Shown here piece after piece: positions 1 through 8,988 of a stretch of 46,103 bases of DNA. Origin of the DNA: Streptomyces alkaliterrae (GTDB lineage: Bacteria > Actinomycetota > Actinomycetes > Streptomycetales > Streptomycetaceae). Every line of letters begins with the position of its first letter. Positions within the stretch are counted from its first letter, which is position 1. The notes under the pieces are model-generated. The model did not search any database and was not told the origin of the DNA. It saw only the letters and a program-made list of their open reading frames with translations. Location: assembly GCF_007097205.2 (NCBI RefSeq), contig NZ_VJYK02000006.1:1-46103 (forward strand), written 5' to 3'. The translations under genes were made by a program, and so were the position numbers.

Positions 1-32
1 CTCCCGCCCCACGCGCCGCCGAGGAGAACCCC

Positions 33-1208
33 GTGGACGAAGTCCTGCGCGACATTCGCGGTCGTGAGGCGTTCCAGCAACCCCACTGGCCCGACCGGGA
101 GGAGGCCGAGCGGGTGGGCGACGTGCTCGCGGCCGGGCCCGGCCTCGTACGCGCCGAGGACATCCGCGTGTTGCGGGCGGCGCTCGCACGCGTGGTGGCC
201 GGTGAGGCGGTGGTCATCCAGGCCGGTGACTGCGCCGAGGACCCGGCCGAGCGGACCCGGACCGACGTCTCCCGCAAGGTCGCCCTTCTGGACGTGCTCG
301 CCGGCACTCTCCGGATGAACGCCCACAAGCCCGTCATCCGCGCCGGCCGCATCGGGGGCCAGTTCGCCAAGCCGCGTTCGGCCGGGACGGAACTGGTGGG
401 CGGGGTCCAACTCCCCGTCTTCCGCGGGCACATGGTCAACCGCCCCGAGCCGGACCCGGAGGCCAGGCGCCTGGACCCGCGACGCATGCTCGGCTGCGCC
501 GAAGCGGCGAAGGACGTCCTGGGCCACCTCGGCTGGCAGTCCGGTTCCGCACCGCGCGACCCTCTCGGGCCCCCGGTGTGGACCAGCCACGAAGCGCTGC
601 TCCTCGACTACGAGCTGCCGATGCTCCGCAGAGACGAACAGGGCAGGCTGTATCTCGGTTCCACGCACTGGCCCTGGATCGGGGAGCGGACCCGGCAGGT
701 GGACGGCGCGCACGTGACGCTGCTGGCCCGCGTGAGCAACCCGGTGGCCTGCAAGGTGGGCCCGACCATGGAACCGGACGAGTTGCTGGCCCTGTGCGAG
801 CGCCTGGACGCGGCTCGCGAACCCGGCAGGCTCAGCCTGATCGCCCGTATGGGGGCCGACCTGGTCGCGGAACGGCTCCCCGGCCTGGTCGAGGCCGTCC
901 GCGGCGCCGGCCACCCGGTCCTCTGGCTGACGGATCCCATGCACGGCAACACCGTCAGGGCACCCGACGGCAACAAGACCCGGCGGGTGCGGGACGTCGA
1001 GCGGGAGGTGCGGCTCTTCCAGGAGGCGGTCGCCGCCGCCGGCGGCGTGTGCGGCGGTCTGCACCTGGAAACCACGCCCGACCACGTCACCGAGTGCGTC
1101 GGGGACGACGCCGCACTCGACCACGTCGGCGACAAGTACCTGACGTTCTGCGACCCCCGGCTCAATCCCGACCAAGCCGTCTCCGTGGTCTCCAACTGGA
1201 ACACCTGA
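33..1208 (+). CDS. phzC: PhzC, type II (plant-like) DAHP synthase
   Basis: Condenses phosphoenolpyruvate and erythrose-4-phosphate to DAHP, feeding extra shikimate flux into the phz pathway. The 391-residue product shows class II DAHP synthase signatures in order: [61 protein letters not shown] and [15 protein letters not shown]. The length fits PhzC of pseudomonads (about 400). The GTG start follows a GAGGAG Shine-Dalgarno. It is the first gene visible, with phzD 22 nt downstream, so it belongs to the phz operon; the operon promoter and any phzA/B lie left of the window. A cluster-borne copy presumably escapes aromatic amino acid feedback, but that is family knowledge and not visible here. 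Identification is secure because phzD, phzE, phzF and phzG follow in order. Confidence 0.95.
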   Translation: MDEVLRDIRGREAFQQPHWPDREEAERVGDVLAAGPGLVRAEDIRVLRAALARVVAGEAVVIQAGDCAEDPAERTRTDVSRKVALLDVLAGTLRMNAHKPVIRAGRIGGQFAKPRSAGTELVGGVQLPVFRGHMVNRPEPDPEARRLDPRRMLGCAEAAKDVLGHLGWQSGSAPRDPLGPPVWTSHEALLLDYELPMLRRDEQGRLYLGSTHWPWIGERTRQVDGAHVTLLARVSNPVACKVGPTMEPDELLALCERLDAAREPGRLSLIARMGADLVAERLPGLVEAVRGAGHPVLWLTDPMHGNTVRAPDGNKTRRVRDVEREVRLFQEAVAAAGGVCGGLHLETTPDHVTECVGDDAALDHVGDKYLTFCDPRLNPDQAVSVVSNWNT

Positions 1209-1230
1209 CGCAGGCACAGAAAGGCTGAGC

Positions 1231-1854
1231 ATGGCCGGACTTCCCCCCATCGCGCCGTACGTGTTGCCGACGGCGGACGACCTGCCCGCCAACACCGCCC
1301 GGTGGGCGCCCGACCCCGACCGCGCCGTGCTCCTCGTCCACGATATGCAGCGGTACTTCCTGGCTCCCTTCCCGGACGGCATGCGCGACACCCTGGTGAG
1401 CAACGCCGCTGAGCTGCGCGACCGGTGCGCGGCGCTCGGCGTCCCGGTGGCCTACACCGCTCAGCCCGGAAGCATGACCGAACAGGAACGCGGCCTCCTC
1501 GCCGACTTCTGGGGCCCGGGCATGCGACGGGACGCGAGCGACCGGGCGGTCGTGGAGGCCTTGGCCCCCCGCGACGACGACTGGCACCTGACCAAGTGGC
1601 GGTACAGCGCGTTCCACAACTCCCCGCTCCTGGAACGGATGCGCGCGGCCGGCCGCGACCAGCTGATCGTCTGCGGGGTGTACGCCCATGTGGGCGTCCT
1701 GATGACGGCGGTCGAGGCCTTCACCCACGACATCCAGCCGTTCCTCGCCGCCGACGCCGTCGCCGACTTCGACGAGCGGTACCACCGGCTGGCCCTGGAG
1801 TACGCCGCCGCACGCTGCGCGATGGTGACCTCGGCCAAGGAGGTCTTCGCATGA
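1231..1854 (+). CDS. phzD: PhzD, isochorismatase-family ADIC hydrolase
   Basis: Hydrolyses the enol ether of 2-amino-2-deoxyisochorismate (ADIC) to trans-2,3-dihydro-3-hydroxyanthranilate (DHHA) and pyruvate. It has 207 residues, the usual PhzD length. Asp38 lies in [10 protein letters not shown] and Lys122 in [10 protein letters not shown], the same positions as the catalytic residues of Pseudomonas PhzD. The GVYAHVGV segment occupies the place of the nucleophile-cysteine loop of related hydrolases; PhzD lacks that cysteine, as here. ATG start with AAAGG upstream. The stop overlaps the phzE start (ATGA), so the two are translationally coupled. DHHA is the last intermediate common to phenazines and several benzoxazole or anthranilate-type natural products. 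Confidence 0.96.
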   Translation: MAGLPPIAPYVLPTADDLPANTARWAPDPDRAVLLVHDMQRYFLAPFPDGMRDTLVSNAAELRDRCAALGVPVAYTAQPGSMTEQERGLLADFWGPGMRRDASDRAVVEALAPRDDDWHLTKWRYSAFHNSPLLERMRAAGRDQLIVCGVYAHVGVLMTAVEAFTHDIQPFLAADAVADFDERYHRLALEYAAARCAMVTSAKEVFA

Positions 1855-3731
1855 GCGCCACTACCGGCGACCTCCTCGACGCCGTACTGTCCGGCCGCCA
1901 GGGGGCTTTCGGCCTGCTGTACCGGCCGGAGGCGGCCGGCCCCGGCATGCTCGACGTCCTCGTCGGTGATCTCGGGACGCCCGCGACACTCGCCGACATA
2001 CCGCTGCCCGACGTGGCGGACAACGGCGGCGCGCGACACGAGGTGCTTGCCCTCATCCCGTTCCGGCAGATTTCCGAGCGCGGCTTCGCGGCCCCCGACG
2101 ACGGAACGCCACTCGTCGCGCTGACCGTGACCGACCAGGAGCGCATCCCGCTGGAGGACGCTCTCCGGCGCATCCCGAACGTGCCCACGCGGCTGACCGG
2201 CGAGTGTTTCGACCTCGACGACGAGCAGTACGGAGAGCGGGTCCGCAGCGTAGTCGACGAGGTGATCGGTACGGGCGAGGGCGCGAACTTCGTGCTCAGG
2301 CGGTCCTTCACCGCCACCATCGAGGACTACGGACCGCACAGCGCTCTGGCGTTCTTCTCCCGGCTCCTGCGGCGGGAGGCGGGGGCCTACTGGACGTTCT
2401 TGATCCACACGGGGGAGCGCACGCTTGTCGGGGCCTCGCCCGAGCGGCACGTCAGTCTCGACGGCGGCACCGCCGTGATGAACCCGATCAGCGGCACCTA
2501 CCGCTACCCGGCCGCGGGCCCGACCCTGGACGGCGTCATGCGGTTCCTCGGTGACGGCAAGGAGGTCGACGAGCTCTACATGGTCGTCGACGAGGAACTG
2601 AAGATGATGGCCCGGATCTGCGAGGGCGGCGGCCGGGTCAAGGGCCCGTACCTCAAGGAGATGGCCCGCGTCGCCCACACCGAGTACCTGATCGAGGGGC
2701 GCACCGGGCACGACGTCCGCGACGTACTGCGCGAGACCATGTTCGCCCCCACGGTGACCGGCTCGCCGTTGGAGAGCGCCTGCCGGGTCATCGACAGGTT
2801 CGAGCCGAAGGGGCGCGGCTACTACAGCGGTGTCGCCGCACTCATCGGGCGTGACCGGCACGGTGACCGCACCCTGGACTCCGCGATCCTCATCCGGACA
2901 GCGGACATCAACGCGGTGGGCCGGGTGGAGATCGGTGTCGGGGCCACGCTCGTACGCCACTCCGATCCCGCCCAGGAGGCCGCCGAGACCCGGGCCAAGG
3001 CGGCCGGACTGGTGTCGGCACTGGAGTCCGGCGGCGTCGGGGGTTTCGCGAGCCATCCGGAGGTGCGGTCCGCCCTGGCGCGGCGCAACGACCCCATCGC
3101 GGACTTCTGGCTGCGCGGCACCGACGACCGGCTCGACCCGCACCCCTCGCTCGCCGGTCGCCGGGTGCTGGTGGTCGACGCCGAGGACACCTTCACCGCC
3201 ATGATCGCCGGCCAACTGCGTTCCATGGGCCTTGAGGTGGCCGTGCGCCGCTTCGACGAGCAGTACGTCGTCGCGGACACCGACCTCGTCGTCATGGGCC
3301 CCGGGCCCGGCGATCCAGCCGACACCGGCCACCCGAGGATCGGCCGGATGCACGCGGCGGTACGCGAACTGCTCGAAGAGCGCCGGCCCTTCCTCGCGGT
3401 CTGCCTGAGCCATCAGGTGCTCAGCCTGGCCCTGGGCTTCGAGCTGTCCCGGCTGTCCGTCCCGAACCAGGGACTCCAACGGGAGATCGACTTCTTCGGC
3501 TCCCGCGAACGCGTCGGGTTCTACAACACGTTCGCCGCCCACAGCGCGGACGACAAACGGGAGGCCGACGGGGTCGGGGTGGTCGAGGTGAGCCGCGACC
3601 CCGTCTCCGGAGAGGTCCACGGGCTGCGCGGACCGCACTTCATGAGCATGCAGTTCCACGCGGAGTCGGTGCTCACCCGGGAAGGACCGCGCATTCTGGC
3701 CGGCGCCCTGCGTGCCGTGTCCGACCTGTGA
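1851..3731 (+). CDS. phzE: PhzE, ADIC synthase (chorismate-utilising domain fused to glutamine amidotransferase)
   Basis: Converts chorismate plus glutamine-derived ammonia to 2-amino-2-deoxyisochorismate without eliminating pyruvate. The 626-residue product has the two-domain PhzE layout. Residues about 1-420 form a TrpE/MST-type domain ([53 protein letters not shown]). Residues about 440-626 form a class I glutamine amidotransferase with nucleophile Cys518 in AVCLSHQ and the His603/Glu605 pair in MQFHAES. Start chosen at the ATG overlapping the phzD stop, with AAGGAGG just upstream; a longer upstream reading frame only overlaps phzD and has no support. The end overlaps a GTG just before phzF. 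Length and order match classical phz operons. Confidence 0.96.
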   Translation: MSATTGDLLDAVLSGRQGAFGLLYRPEAAGPGMLDVLVGDLGTPATLADIPLPDVADNGGARHEVLALIPFRQISERGFAAPDDGTPLVALTVTDQERIPLEDALRRIPNVPTRLTGECFDLDDEQYGERVRSVVDEVIGTGEGANFVLRRSFTATIEDYGPHSALAFFSRLLRREAGAYWTFLIHTGERTLVGASPERHVSLDGGTAVMNPISGTYRYPAAGPTLDGVMRFLGDGKEVDELYMVVDEELKMMARICEGGGRVKGPYLKEMARVAHTEYLIEGRTGHDVRDVLRETMFAPTVTGSPLESACRVIDRFEPKGRGYYSGVAALIGRDRHGDRTLDSAILIRTADINAVGRVEIGVGATLVRHSDPAQEAAETRAKAAGLVSALESGGVGGFASHPEVRSALARRNDPIADFWLRGTDDRLDPHPSLAGRRVLVVDAEDTFTAMIAGQLRSMGLEVAVRRFDEQYVVADTDLVVMGPGPGDPADTGHPRIGRMHAAVRELLEERRPFLAVCLSHQVLSLALGFELSRLSVPNQGLQREIDFFGSRERVGFYNTFAAHSADDKREADGVGVVEVSRDPVSGEVHGLRGPHFMSMQFHAESVLTREGPRILAGALRAVSDL

Positions 3732-3754
3732 CGAGAGAGGAGCAAGAGATTCCG

Positions 3755-4591
3755 ATGCACTCCTACGTGGTGGTCGACGCGTTCGCCACCGAACCGCTCA
3801 AGGGCAACCCGGTCGCCGTGTACTTCGACGCGGACGACCTGACCACCCGGCAGATGCAGGCCATCGCAAGGGAGATGAACCTGTCCGAGACCACCTTCGT
3901 GCTCACGGCCCGCCACGGCGGCGACGCGCACGTGCGGGTCTTCACTCCGGTCAACGAGCTGCCGTTCGCGGGGCACCCGATGCTGGGCACCGCCATAGCG
4001 ATCGGTCAGCGCCGCTCCCTGGACCAGCTCAAACTGGAGACGGCCATGGGAGTCATCCCCTTCGAGCTGGACCGGACGGAGGGTGTGGTCACCGCGGCCT
4101 GGATGCAGCAGCCCGTCCCCTCCTGGGAGCCCTTCGACCGGCGGGACGAACTCCTGGCCGCACTGGGAGTGACGGACACCGCCTTGCCGGTGGACATCTA
4201 CCGCAACGGGCCGCGCCACGTCCTCGTCGCACTCCGCGGCGTCGACGAACTGTCCGCGCTCACTCCCGACCACCGCGCCCTGTCCGCGTTCGAGGACATG
4301 GCGGCCAACTGCTTCGCGGGGAGCGGCACCACCTGGCGCAGCCGGATGTTCTCGCCCGCGTACGGCGTCGTCGAGGACGCGGCCACCGGCTCCGCCGCCG
4401 GACCGATCGCGATCCACCTGGCCAGGTACGGGCAGGTCGACTACGGGCGGCGCATCGTCATCACGCAGGGCGTCGAGATGGGCCGACCATCCCCCATGCA
4501 CGCGCTCGCCGAGGGCACCGGGGAACAGGTCACCCGTGTCGAGGTGGGCGGCGACGGTGTCATCGCGCTCGAAGGGACGCTGCGGCTGTGA
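3755..4591 (+). CDS. phzF: PhzF, DHHA isomerase
   Basis: Isomerises DHHA to the unstable aminoketone that normally dimerises, with PhzA/B, to the phenazine skeleton. The 278-residue product, the same length as Pseudomonas PhzF, starts MHSYVVVDAFATEPLKGNPV. It keeps catalytic Glu45 in NLSETTF, the PVNELPFAGHPMLGT motif and the second-lobe EDAATGSAAGPIA motif of the diaminopimelate-epimerase fold. I chose the ATG that aligns with known PhzF N-termini and has GAGAGGAG upstream; an in-frame GTG 27 nt earlier overlaps the phzE stop and is a possible alternative. A phzF argues for a phenazine-type or aminocyclohexenone product and not merely DHHA or 3-hydroxyanthranilate. Confidence 0.95.
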   Translation: MHSYVVVDAFATEPLKGNPVAVYFDADDLTTRQMQAIAREMNLSETTFVLTARHGGDAHVRVFTPVNELPFAGHPMLGTAIAIGQRRSLDQLKLETAMGVIPFELDRTEGVVTAAWMQQPVPSWEPFDRRDELLAALGVTDTALPVDIYRNGPRHVLVALRGVDELSALTPDHRALSAFEDMAANCFAGSGTTWRSRMFSPAYGVVEDAATGSAAGPIAIHLARYGQVDYGRRIVITQGVEMGRPSPMHALAEGTGEQVTRVEVGGDGVIALEGTLRL

Positions 4592-4681
4592 CCGGTCGCC
4601 ACCCCGCAGCCCCCCGTCCACGCAGCCATCCGCCCCCGCAGCGACGAACAGAGCCCGCGCACCGGAGTGAGGAAGTAGAAC

Positions 4682-5329
4682 GTGAGCAGCAGCAGGTCGG
4701 AGAGCATGACCGCGACCGTCGAGGTCCCCTTCCCCGAGTTCACCGATCCACCGGCCGGCCCGCTCGAGCTGCTGCGCGAGTGGCTTGACGACGCGGCGTG
4801 CCACGCGGTCCGCGAGCCCCGCGCGCTGGCCCTCGCCACCGCCGACGCCCGGGGCCGCTCCTCCAGCCGCGTTGTCGTGGTCAGCCGGCTGACCGGTGCC
4901 GGGCTGGTGTTCCTCACCCACGTGGGCAGCCGGAAGGGGCGCGACCTGGCGGTCAACCCGTGGGCATCGGGCGTGCTGTACTGGCGGGAGACCGCACAAC
5001 AGGTCTGTGTGGCCGGCCCGGTCCACCGACTGACCGCCGCGGAGACCGAGGAGTTGTGGCGGGCCCGCCCGGTCTTCACCCACGCCATGACAACGGCCTC
5101 CCGGCAGAGCGAGCCGCTGGGCGGCGTCGCCGAGGTGGAGGCGCTGCGCCGCCGCGCCGGTGAACTCGCCCTCGGCGGGCGGCCCCTTCCCTGCCCCGAG
5201 ACCTTCGCCGCTTACGAACTCCGCTTCGACAGCGTCGAGTTCTGGGCCAACGGCACCGATCGGCTGCACGAGCGGCTGCGCTACGAGCGGGACGGCGAAC
5301 GTTGGCGCGTCGAACGGCTCCAACCCTGA
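4682..5329 (+). CDS. phzG: PhzG, FMN-dependent oxidase of the pyridoxamine-phosphate-oxidase family
   Basis: PhzG enzymes oxidise the reduced tricyclic or hexahydrophenazine intermediates toward aromatic phenazines. The 215-residue product has the PNPOx split-barrel pattern: ALATADARGRSSSRVVVV, then LVFLTHVGSRKGRDLAVNPWASGVLYW (FMN and subunit interface) and a C-terminal segment ending WRVERLQP. Length matches PhzG (about 214). The GTG start follows GAGGAAG; an internal ATG 24 nt later is an alternative. A 90-nt gap separates it from phzF and holds nothing I recognise. Without phzA/B in view, the possibility that it acts on a monomeric aminocyclohexenone cannot be excluded. Confidence 0.93.
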   Translation: MSSSRSESMTATVEVPFPEFTDPPAGPLELLREWLDDAACHAVREPRALALATADARGRSSSRVVVVSRLTGAGLVFLTHVGSRKGRDLAVNPWASGVLYWRETAQQVCVAGPVHRLTAAETEELWRARPVFTHAMTTASRQSEPLGGVAEVEALRRRAGELALGGRPLPCPETFAAYELRFDSVEFWANGTDRLHERLRYERDGERWRVERLQP

Positions 5330-5394
5330 GAAACACGGCCACCCCTGAGCCGTCGGTCCTCTCGAACCCTCCGAAGCGGAACGCGAGAACACCC

Positions 5395-7002
5395 ATGAAC
5401 GCAGACAGCACCCTCCTGCACTCCGGCTTCCGGGCCTCGGTCCGGCGGTTCCCGGACAACGCCGCGCTGTCCCTGAACGGCGGGACCTGGAGCTACCGGG
5501 AGCTGGACGGGCTCGCCCGGCTCTGGGCGTCGGCGCTCACGACCCTGGAGAAGCGGCCCCGGCGGGTCGGCGTGCTCGGCCACCGCAGCCTGGTCACCTA
5601 CGCGGGATTCCTGGCGGCGCTGTACGCCGGGGCGACCGTCGTGCCGCTCAACAAGAAGTATCCGGCGCACCGCAACCGCGAGATCCTGGAACGCGCCGAG
5701 GTGGACGTCGTCCTGGCGGACCCGGGCGCACAGTCCCAACTGCCCGCTCTCCTCGACGGCATGGCGGACGCCCCCGGCGTCCTGCTGCCGGAGAGCGACC
5801 AGGCGCCCGCCCCGCTCGCCGACCGGGCGCGGACGCTGACCCGTGCGGATCTCGACACCTGCCAGCCGCTGGCCGAGCCGGTCGCCGCCGACGGCGCCGA
5901 CACCGCCTACCTGCTGTTCACCTCCGGGTCCACCGGCCGGCCGAAGGGTGTGCCCGTCACCCACGCCAACGCGGCCGCGTTCCTGGCCGTCAACGCCGAC
6001 CGGTACGACTTCACCGCGGACGACCGCTTCACCAACACCTTCGACCACACCTTCGACCTGTCGGTCTTCGACCTGTTCATGGCCTGGGGCAGCGGCGCCC
6101 GCCTGGTCCCGATGGACACCTCCGACCTGCTGCGGCCGCTGGAGTTCGTACGGGAGCACCACATCACCGTGTGGTTCTCCGTGCCGTCCGTGGCGATGTT
6201 CCAGGACCGGCGCGGAGCACTGGAACCCGGCAGTCTGCTGTCACTGCGCTGGAGCCTCTTCTGCGGCGAGGCGCTGCCCGTGTCCACCGCGCGGGCCTGG
6301 CAGGCGGCGGCACCGGGCTCCCGGCTGGAAAACCTGTACGGGCCGACGGAGGCTACGGTCGCCTGCCTGGTGCACCGGTGGGACGACGCGACGTCCCCGG
6401 ATCTCGCGCTCAACGGAATCGTGCCGATCGGCTCGCCCTACCCGGGCATGGCGGCCGCGGTCCTGGCCGAGGACGGCAGCCCGGTGCCCGACGGGGAGAG
6501 CGGCGAACTCTGCCTCTCCGGCGCCCAGGTGTTCGAGGGCTACCTCAACGCGCCGGAGCTGACCCGGGCCGCCTTCCACACCACAGTGTCGCCGGACGGC
6601 GAGGTGAGCCGCTGGTACCGCACGGGAGACCTGGCACGACGCACCCCGCGGGGCGAGTACCGCTTTGTCGGCCGCCTCGACACCCAGGTCAAGATCCTCG
6701 GCCACCGGGTCGAGACGGGCGAGGTCGAGGCCCATCTCCTCCGGAGGGAGGGCGTCGCGCAGGCCGTCGTCGTCGCGGTACCCGGGGAGGACGACACGAC
6801 GGTCCTCGCCGCGGTGCTCGCCGGTGACGACCTCGACGTGGAGGAGACGGACGAGAGGCTGCGGGAGACCCTGCCGCCCTACATGATTCCCCTCACCTAC
6901 CACGTCGTGGACGCCTTCCCGCTCAATTCCAACGGCAAGGTGGACCGTCGGGTGCTGCGCGAGCAGGTCGTCTCGGGGCTGCTCGAACCGATCCTGCTGT
7001 GA
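5395..7002 (+). CDS. Free-standing adenylation domain (amino-acid/DltA-like ANL ligase)
   Basis: Activates a carboxylic acid as an acyl-adenylate and transfers it to a carrier-protein phosphopantetheine. The 535-residue protein has the adenylation core motifs: A3 LLFTSGSTGRPKGVP, A4/A5 region FDLSVFDLFM and LYGPTEA, A7 YRTGD, A8 GRLDTQVKILGHRVE, and A10 NSNGKVDR with the catalytic lysine. The aspartate in FDLSVFD is the residue that usually binds an alpha-amino group, so an amino acid or beta-amino-acid-like substrate is likely; DHHA or a DHHA-derived acid is an inference from position. There is no fused carrier domain; the lone carrier protein at 11650 is the obvious partner. The ATG start is weakly preceded by GAGAAC. 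It is in the phz operon. Confidence 0.85.
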   Translation: MNADSTLLHSGFRASVRRFPDNAALSLNGGTWSYRELDGLARLWASALTTLEKRPRRVGVLGHRSLVTYAGFLAALYAGATVVPLNKKYPAHRNREILERAEVDVVLADPGAQSQLPALLDGMADAPGVLLPESDQAPAPLADRARTLTRADLDTCQPLAEPVAADGADTAYLLFTSGSTGRPKGVPVTHANAAAFLAVNADRYDFTADDRFTNTFDHTFDLSVFDLFMAWGSGARLVPMDTSDLLRPLEFVREHHITVWFSVPSVAMFQDRRGALEPGSLLSLRWSLFCGEALPVSTARAWQAAAPGSRLENLYGPTEATVACLVHRWDDATSPDLALNGIVPIGSPYPGMAAAVLAEDGSPVPDGESGELCLSGAQVFEGYLNAPELTRAAFHTTVSPDGEVSRWYRTGDLARRTPRGEYRFVGRLDTQVKILGHRVETGEVEAHLLRREGVAQAVVVAVPGEDDTTVLAAVLAGDDLDVEETDERLRETLPPYMIPLTYHVVDAFPLNSNGKVDRRVLREQVVSGLLEPILL

Positions 7003-7046
7003 ACGAGGACGGCCACGGTCAGCACGGACGGAAAGGGACACCCCCC

Positions 7047-8447
7047 ATGCACCCCATGGACCCCATGGACACTGCCGCTGCGGCCGCGCTGCGCGAGCGG
7101 GTACGCGGCGACGTGCTGCTCCCGGGCGACGAGGGCTTCGCCGCCGGATGCGCGGGCTTCCAGACCGCCTACCGGCACCGGCCCGGGGTACTGGTCCGGC
7201 CGACCGGAGCCGACGACGTGGCGGCGGCCGTGGCGCACGCGGCCGCGCACGATCTGCCGGTGGCGGTCCAGGCGACCGGCCACGGCCTCGCCGCCGCCAC
7301 CGACGGAGGCATGCTCATCACTACCGCCTCGCTGTCGGAGGTGGCGGTCGACCCCGCGACCCGGACCGCCCGGATCGGCGCCGGCGTCCGCTTCGCCGAA
7401 CTCGTCGACGCCGCCGCCCGCTACGGCCTGGCCCCGCTCAACGGCTCCTCGCCGAGCGTCGGGGTCGTCGGCTACGTCCTCGGCGGTGGCCTGGGCCTGC
7501 TGGCGAGGGAGTTCGGCTACGCGGCCGACCGGGTCGTCTCCGTCGACCTCGTCGGCGCCGACGGCCGGTTGCGCACGGTCACTGCCGACAACGACCCGGA
7601 ACTCTTCTGGGCACTGCGCGGCGCGGGCGCCAACTTCGGCGTGGTCACCGGCATGGAGATCGGCCTGGTGCCCGTCACCCGACTGTACGGCGGTGAACTC
7701 GTCTTCGACCTGGCCCGGACACCAGGCCTGCTCTCCGCGTACCTCCGCTGGACCAGGACGCTTCCCGACACCCTCACCTCCTCGGTCTCGCTGCTCGACT
7801 ACCCCGACCTGCCGGTTTTCCCCGCCGAGCTGCGAGGACGGCACGCCGCACATGTCCGCGTCGCGTACAGCGGCGACTGCCGCGCGGGCGAGGAACTGGT
7901 CGCTCCGCTGCGCGCCCTCGGCCCCCGGTTGTCCGACACCGTCGCGGAGATGCCGTACACGGAGTGCGGCGCGATCTACAACGACCCTCCCGTGCCGCAC
8001 GCATACCAGGGCGACAACGTCCTGGTGAGCGACCTCGACCCGCGGCAGGCCGATCAGGTTGCCGAACTGGCCGGGCCGGCCGCGAGCGTGCCCTGTGTGC
8101 TCGACGTCCGCCACCTGGGCGGGGCGCTCGCCCGGCCGCCCGCGGTGCCGAACGCCGTCGGCCACCGCTCGGCCCGCTACCTCGTGCGCGTCCTGATGCC
8201 GCTGATGGGAGCGACACCCGACCGGATACTCCCGACCCGGGACAAGGTGCTCGGCGTGTTCGCCGCGGACACCGTCACGGGCCGCTTCCAGAGCCTGGTG
8301 TACGGCGGCCTGGCCGACGGCGCCCCCGCGAGGCCGGCCGAGGACTTCTGGGAGCCTGCCGACCACCGACGGCTGACTGTGCTGAAGGCCGCCCTCGATC
8401 CGGCGAACATGTTCCGCTTCAACCGCAACATCACTCCCGGCGGTTGA
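7047..8447 (+). CDS. Berberine-bridge-type FAD-linked oxidase
   Basis: Flavoenzyme of the PCMH/VAO fold, predicted to oxidise a hydroxyl, amine or ring C-H of a pathway intermediate with oxygen as acceptor. The 466-residue product has the FAD domain with AVQATGHGLAAATDGG, where His79 is the likely 8-alpha covalent FAD ligand. The GSSPSVGVVGYVLGGGLG loop follows, then FWALRGAGANFGVVT and a C-terminal berberine-bridge segment ending PANMFRFNRNI. The second covalent cysteine of bicovalent members is absent. I chose the ATG after GAAAGGGA; a GTG overlapping the previous stop lies 48 nt upstream. The N-terminus carries a short repeated HPMDPMD run. It is the last gene of the phz operon and overlaps a convergent gene by 17 nt. 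Confidence 0.85.
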   Translation: MHPMDPMDTAAAAALRERVRGDVLLPGDEGFAAGCAGFQTAYRHRPGVLVRPTGADDVAAAVAHAAAHDLPVAVQATGHGLAAATDGGMLITTASLSEVAVDPATRTARIGAGVRFAELVDAAARYGLAPLNGSSPSVGVVGYVLGGGLGLLAREFGYAADRVVSVDLVGADGRLRTVTADNDPELFWALRGAGANFGVVTGMEIGLVPVTRLYGGELVFDLARTPGLLSAYLRWTRTLPDTLTSSVSLLDYPDLPVFPAELRGRHAAHVRVAYSGDCRAGEELVAPLRALGPRLSDTVAEMPYTECGAIYNDPPVPHAYQGDNVLVSDLDPRQADQVAELAGPAASVPCVLDVRHLGGALARPPAVPNAVGHRSARYLVRVLMPLMGATPDRILPTRDKVLGVFAADTVTGRFQSLVYGGLADGAPARPAEDFWEPADHRRLTVLKAALDPANMFRFNRNITPGG

Positions 8448-8808
8448 CCGGGCGCCGGGTCGGGCCCGGCGCGGCCGGGCTGCCCTCCGCCGCTCCGAAG
8501 TCCGCGAGGAACGGCAGAGCCATGCCCGGCCCGACGGCCGCCTCCACGTCGAACCACGCGCGGAAATCCACCGGATGGCCGATCGCTCCCGCCGGACTCC
8601 GCGGGAGTACCGCGCTTCTTGCCGCCTCCTCGGACTCCCATACAAGAACCGCTCCCCACCGCCCGGAGGACGGGTCCGAGATCCACACCTTGAGCAACAG
8701 CCCGGGTATGTCCCTCCAGTACTTCTCCTCGTCCCGGACGAAATCCCGGAGCGTATCCGGGCTCTCCTCCGAATCTGTGAGATCCCACCACGCCACCATC
8801 GCCTTCAC
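8431..8808 (-). CDS. Small YdhR-type/dimeric alpha-beta-barrel protein
   Basis: Product of 125 residues beginning VKAMVAWWDL. The N-terminal 95 residues (VPGLLLKVWISDPSSGRWGAVLVWE-like core, then FDVEAAV) resemble the small ferredoxin-like fold annotated as YdhR or antibiotic-biosynthesis-monooxygenase-like protein in many Streptomyces genomes. These proteins have no established universal reaction; some take part in quinone or polyketide modification. The GTG start follows GGAGGGGAG. The gene is convergent with the FAD oxidase and divergent from the EhpF-like gene, so it sits alone between two operons. The ORF extends upstream in frame, but without a comparable Shine-Dalgarno. Its role in the pathway is unknown. 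Confidence 0.7.
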   Translation of the reverse strand: MKAMVAWWDLTDSEESPDTLRDFVRDEEKYWRDIPGLLLKVWISDPSSGRWGAVLVWESEEAARSAVLPRSPAGAIGHPVDFRAWFDVEAAVGPGMALPFLADFGAAEGSPAAPGPTRRPVNRRE

Positions 8809-8904
8809 CGGATTCTCCCCTCCACCTCGCGTTCGCCCCGCGGCCTGGCCGCTGCTCAGGGCCACGGGACATCCCCACCCTCTCACCGAGCGCCACCGGA
8901 CGAT

Positions 8905-8959
8905 TGAGTAGCCACTACTCAGGAACCCTCGCCGGCCCGGTGATCGGATGAGGATCACC
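8905..8959. promoter_or_regulatory. Two inverted repeats in a divergent promoter region (putative operators)
   Basis: The 180-bp gap between the divergent small gene and the EhpF-like gene holds two perfect inverted repeats. TGAGTAG-CCA-CTACTCA spans 8905-8921, and GGTGATC-N7-GATCACC spans 8939-8959. Both lie 30-85 bp upstream of the GTG at 8989. Their placement fits regulator binding sites controlling the long operon. Which regulator binds, the LysR at 21973 or another, is not shown by sequence. Confidence 0.5.
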
Positions 8960-8988
8960 ACGACGTGTTGAGGTCATCTGGAGGACGA

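Noticed and set aside
1425-1850. N-terminal extension of PhzE running through phzD
   Set aside because: The extension is an arginine/proline-rich shifted reading of phzD. The ATG overlapping the phzD stop gives the correct PhzE length.
1461-3659. Very long open frame on the minus strand opposite phzD/phzE, and similar antisense frames across the window
   Set aside because: High third-position GC makes antisense and shifted frames open by chance. Their predicted proteins are low-complexity, lack known motifs and have no ribosome binding sites.
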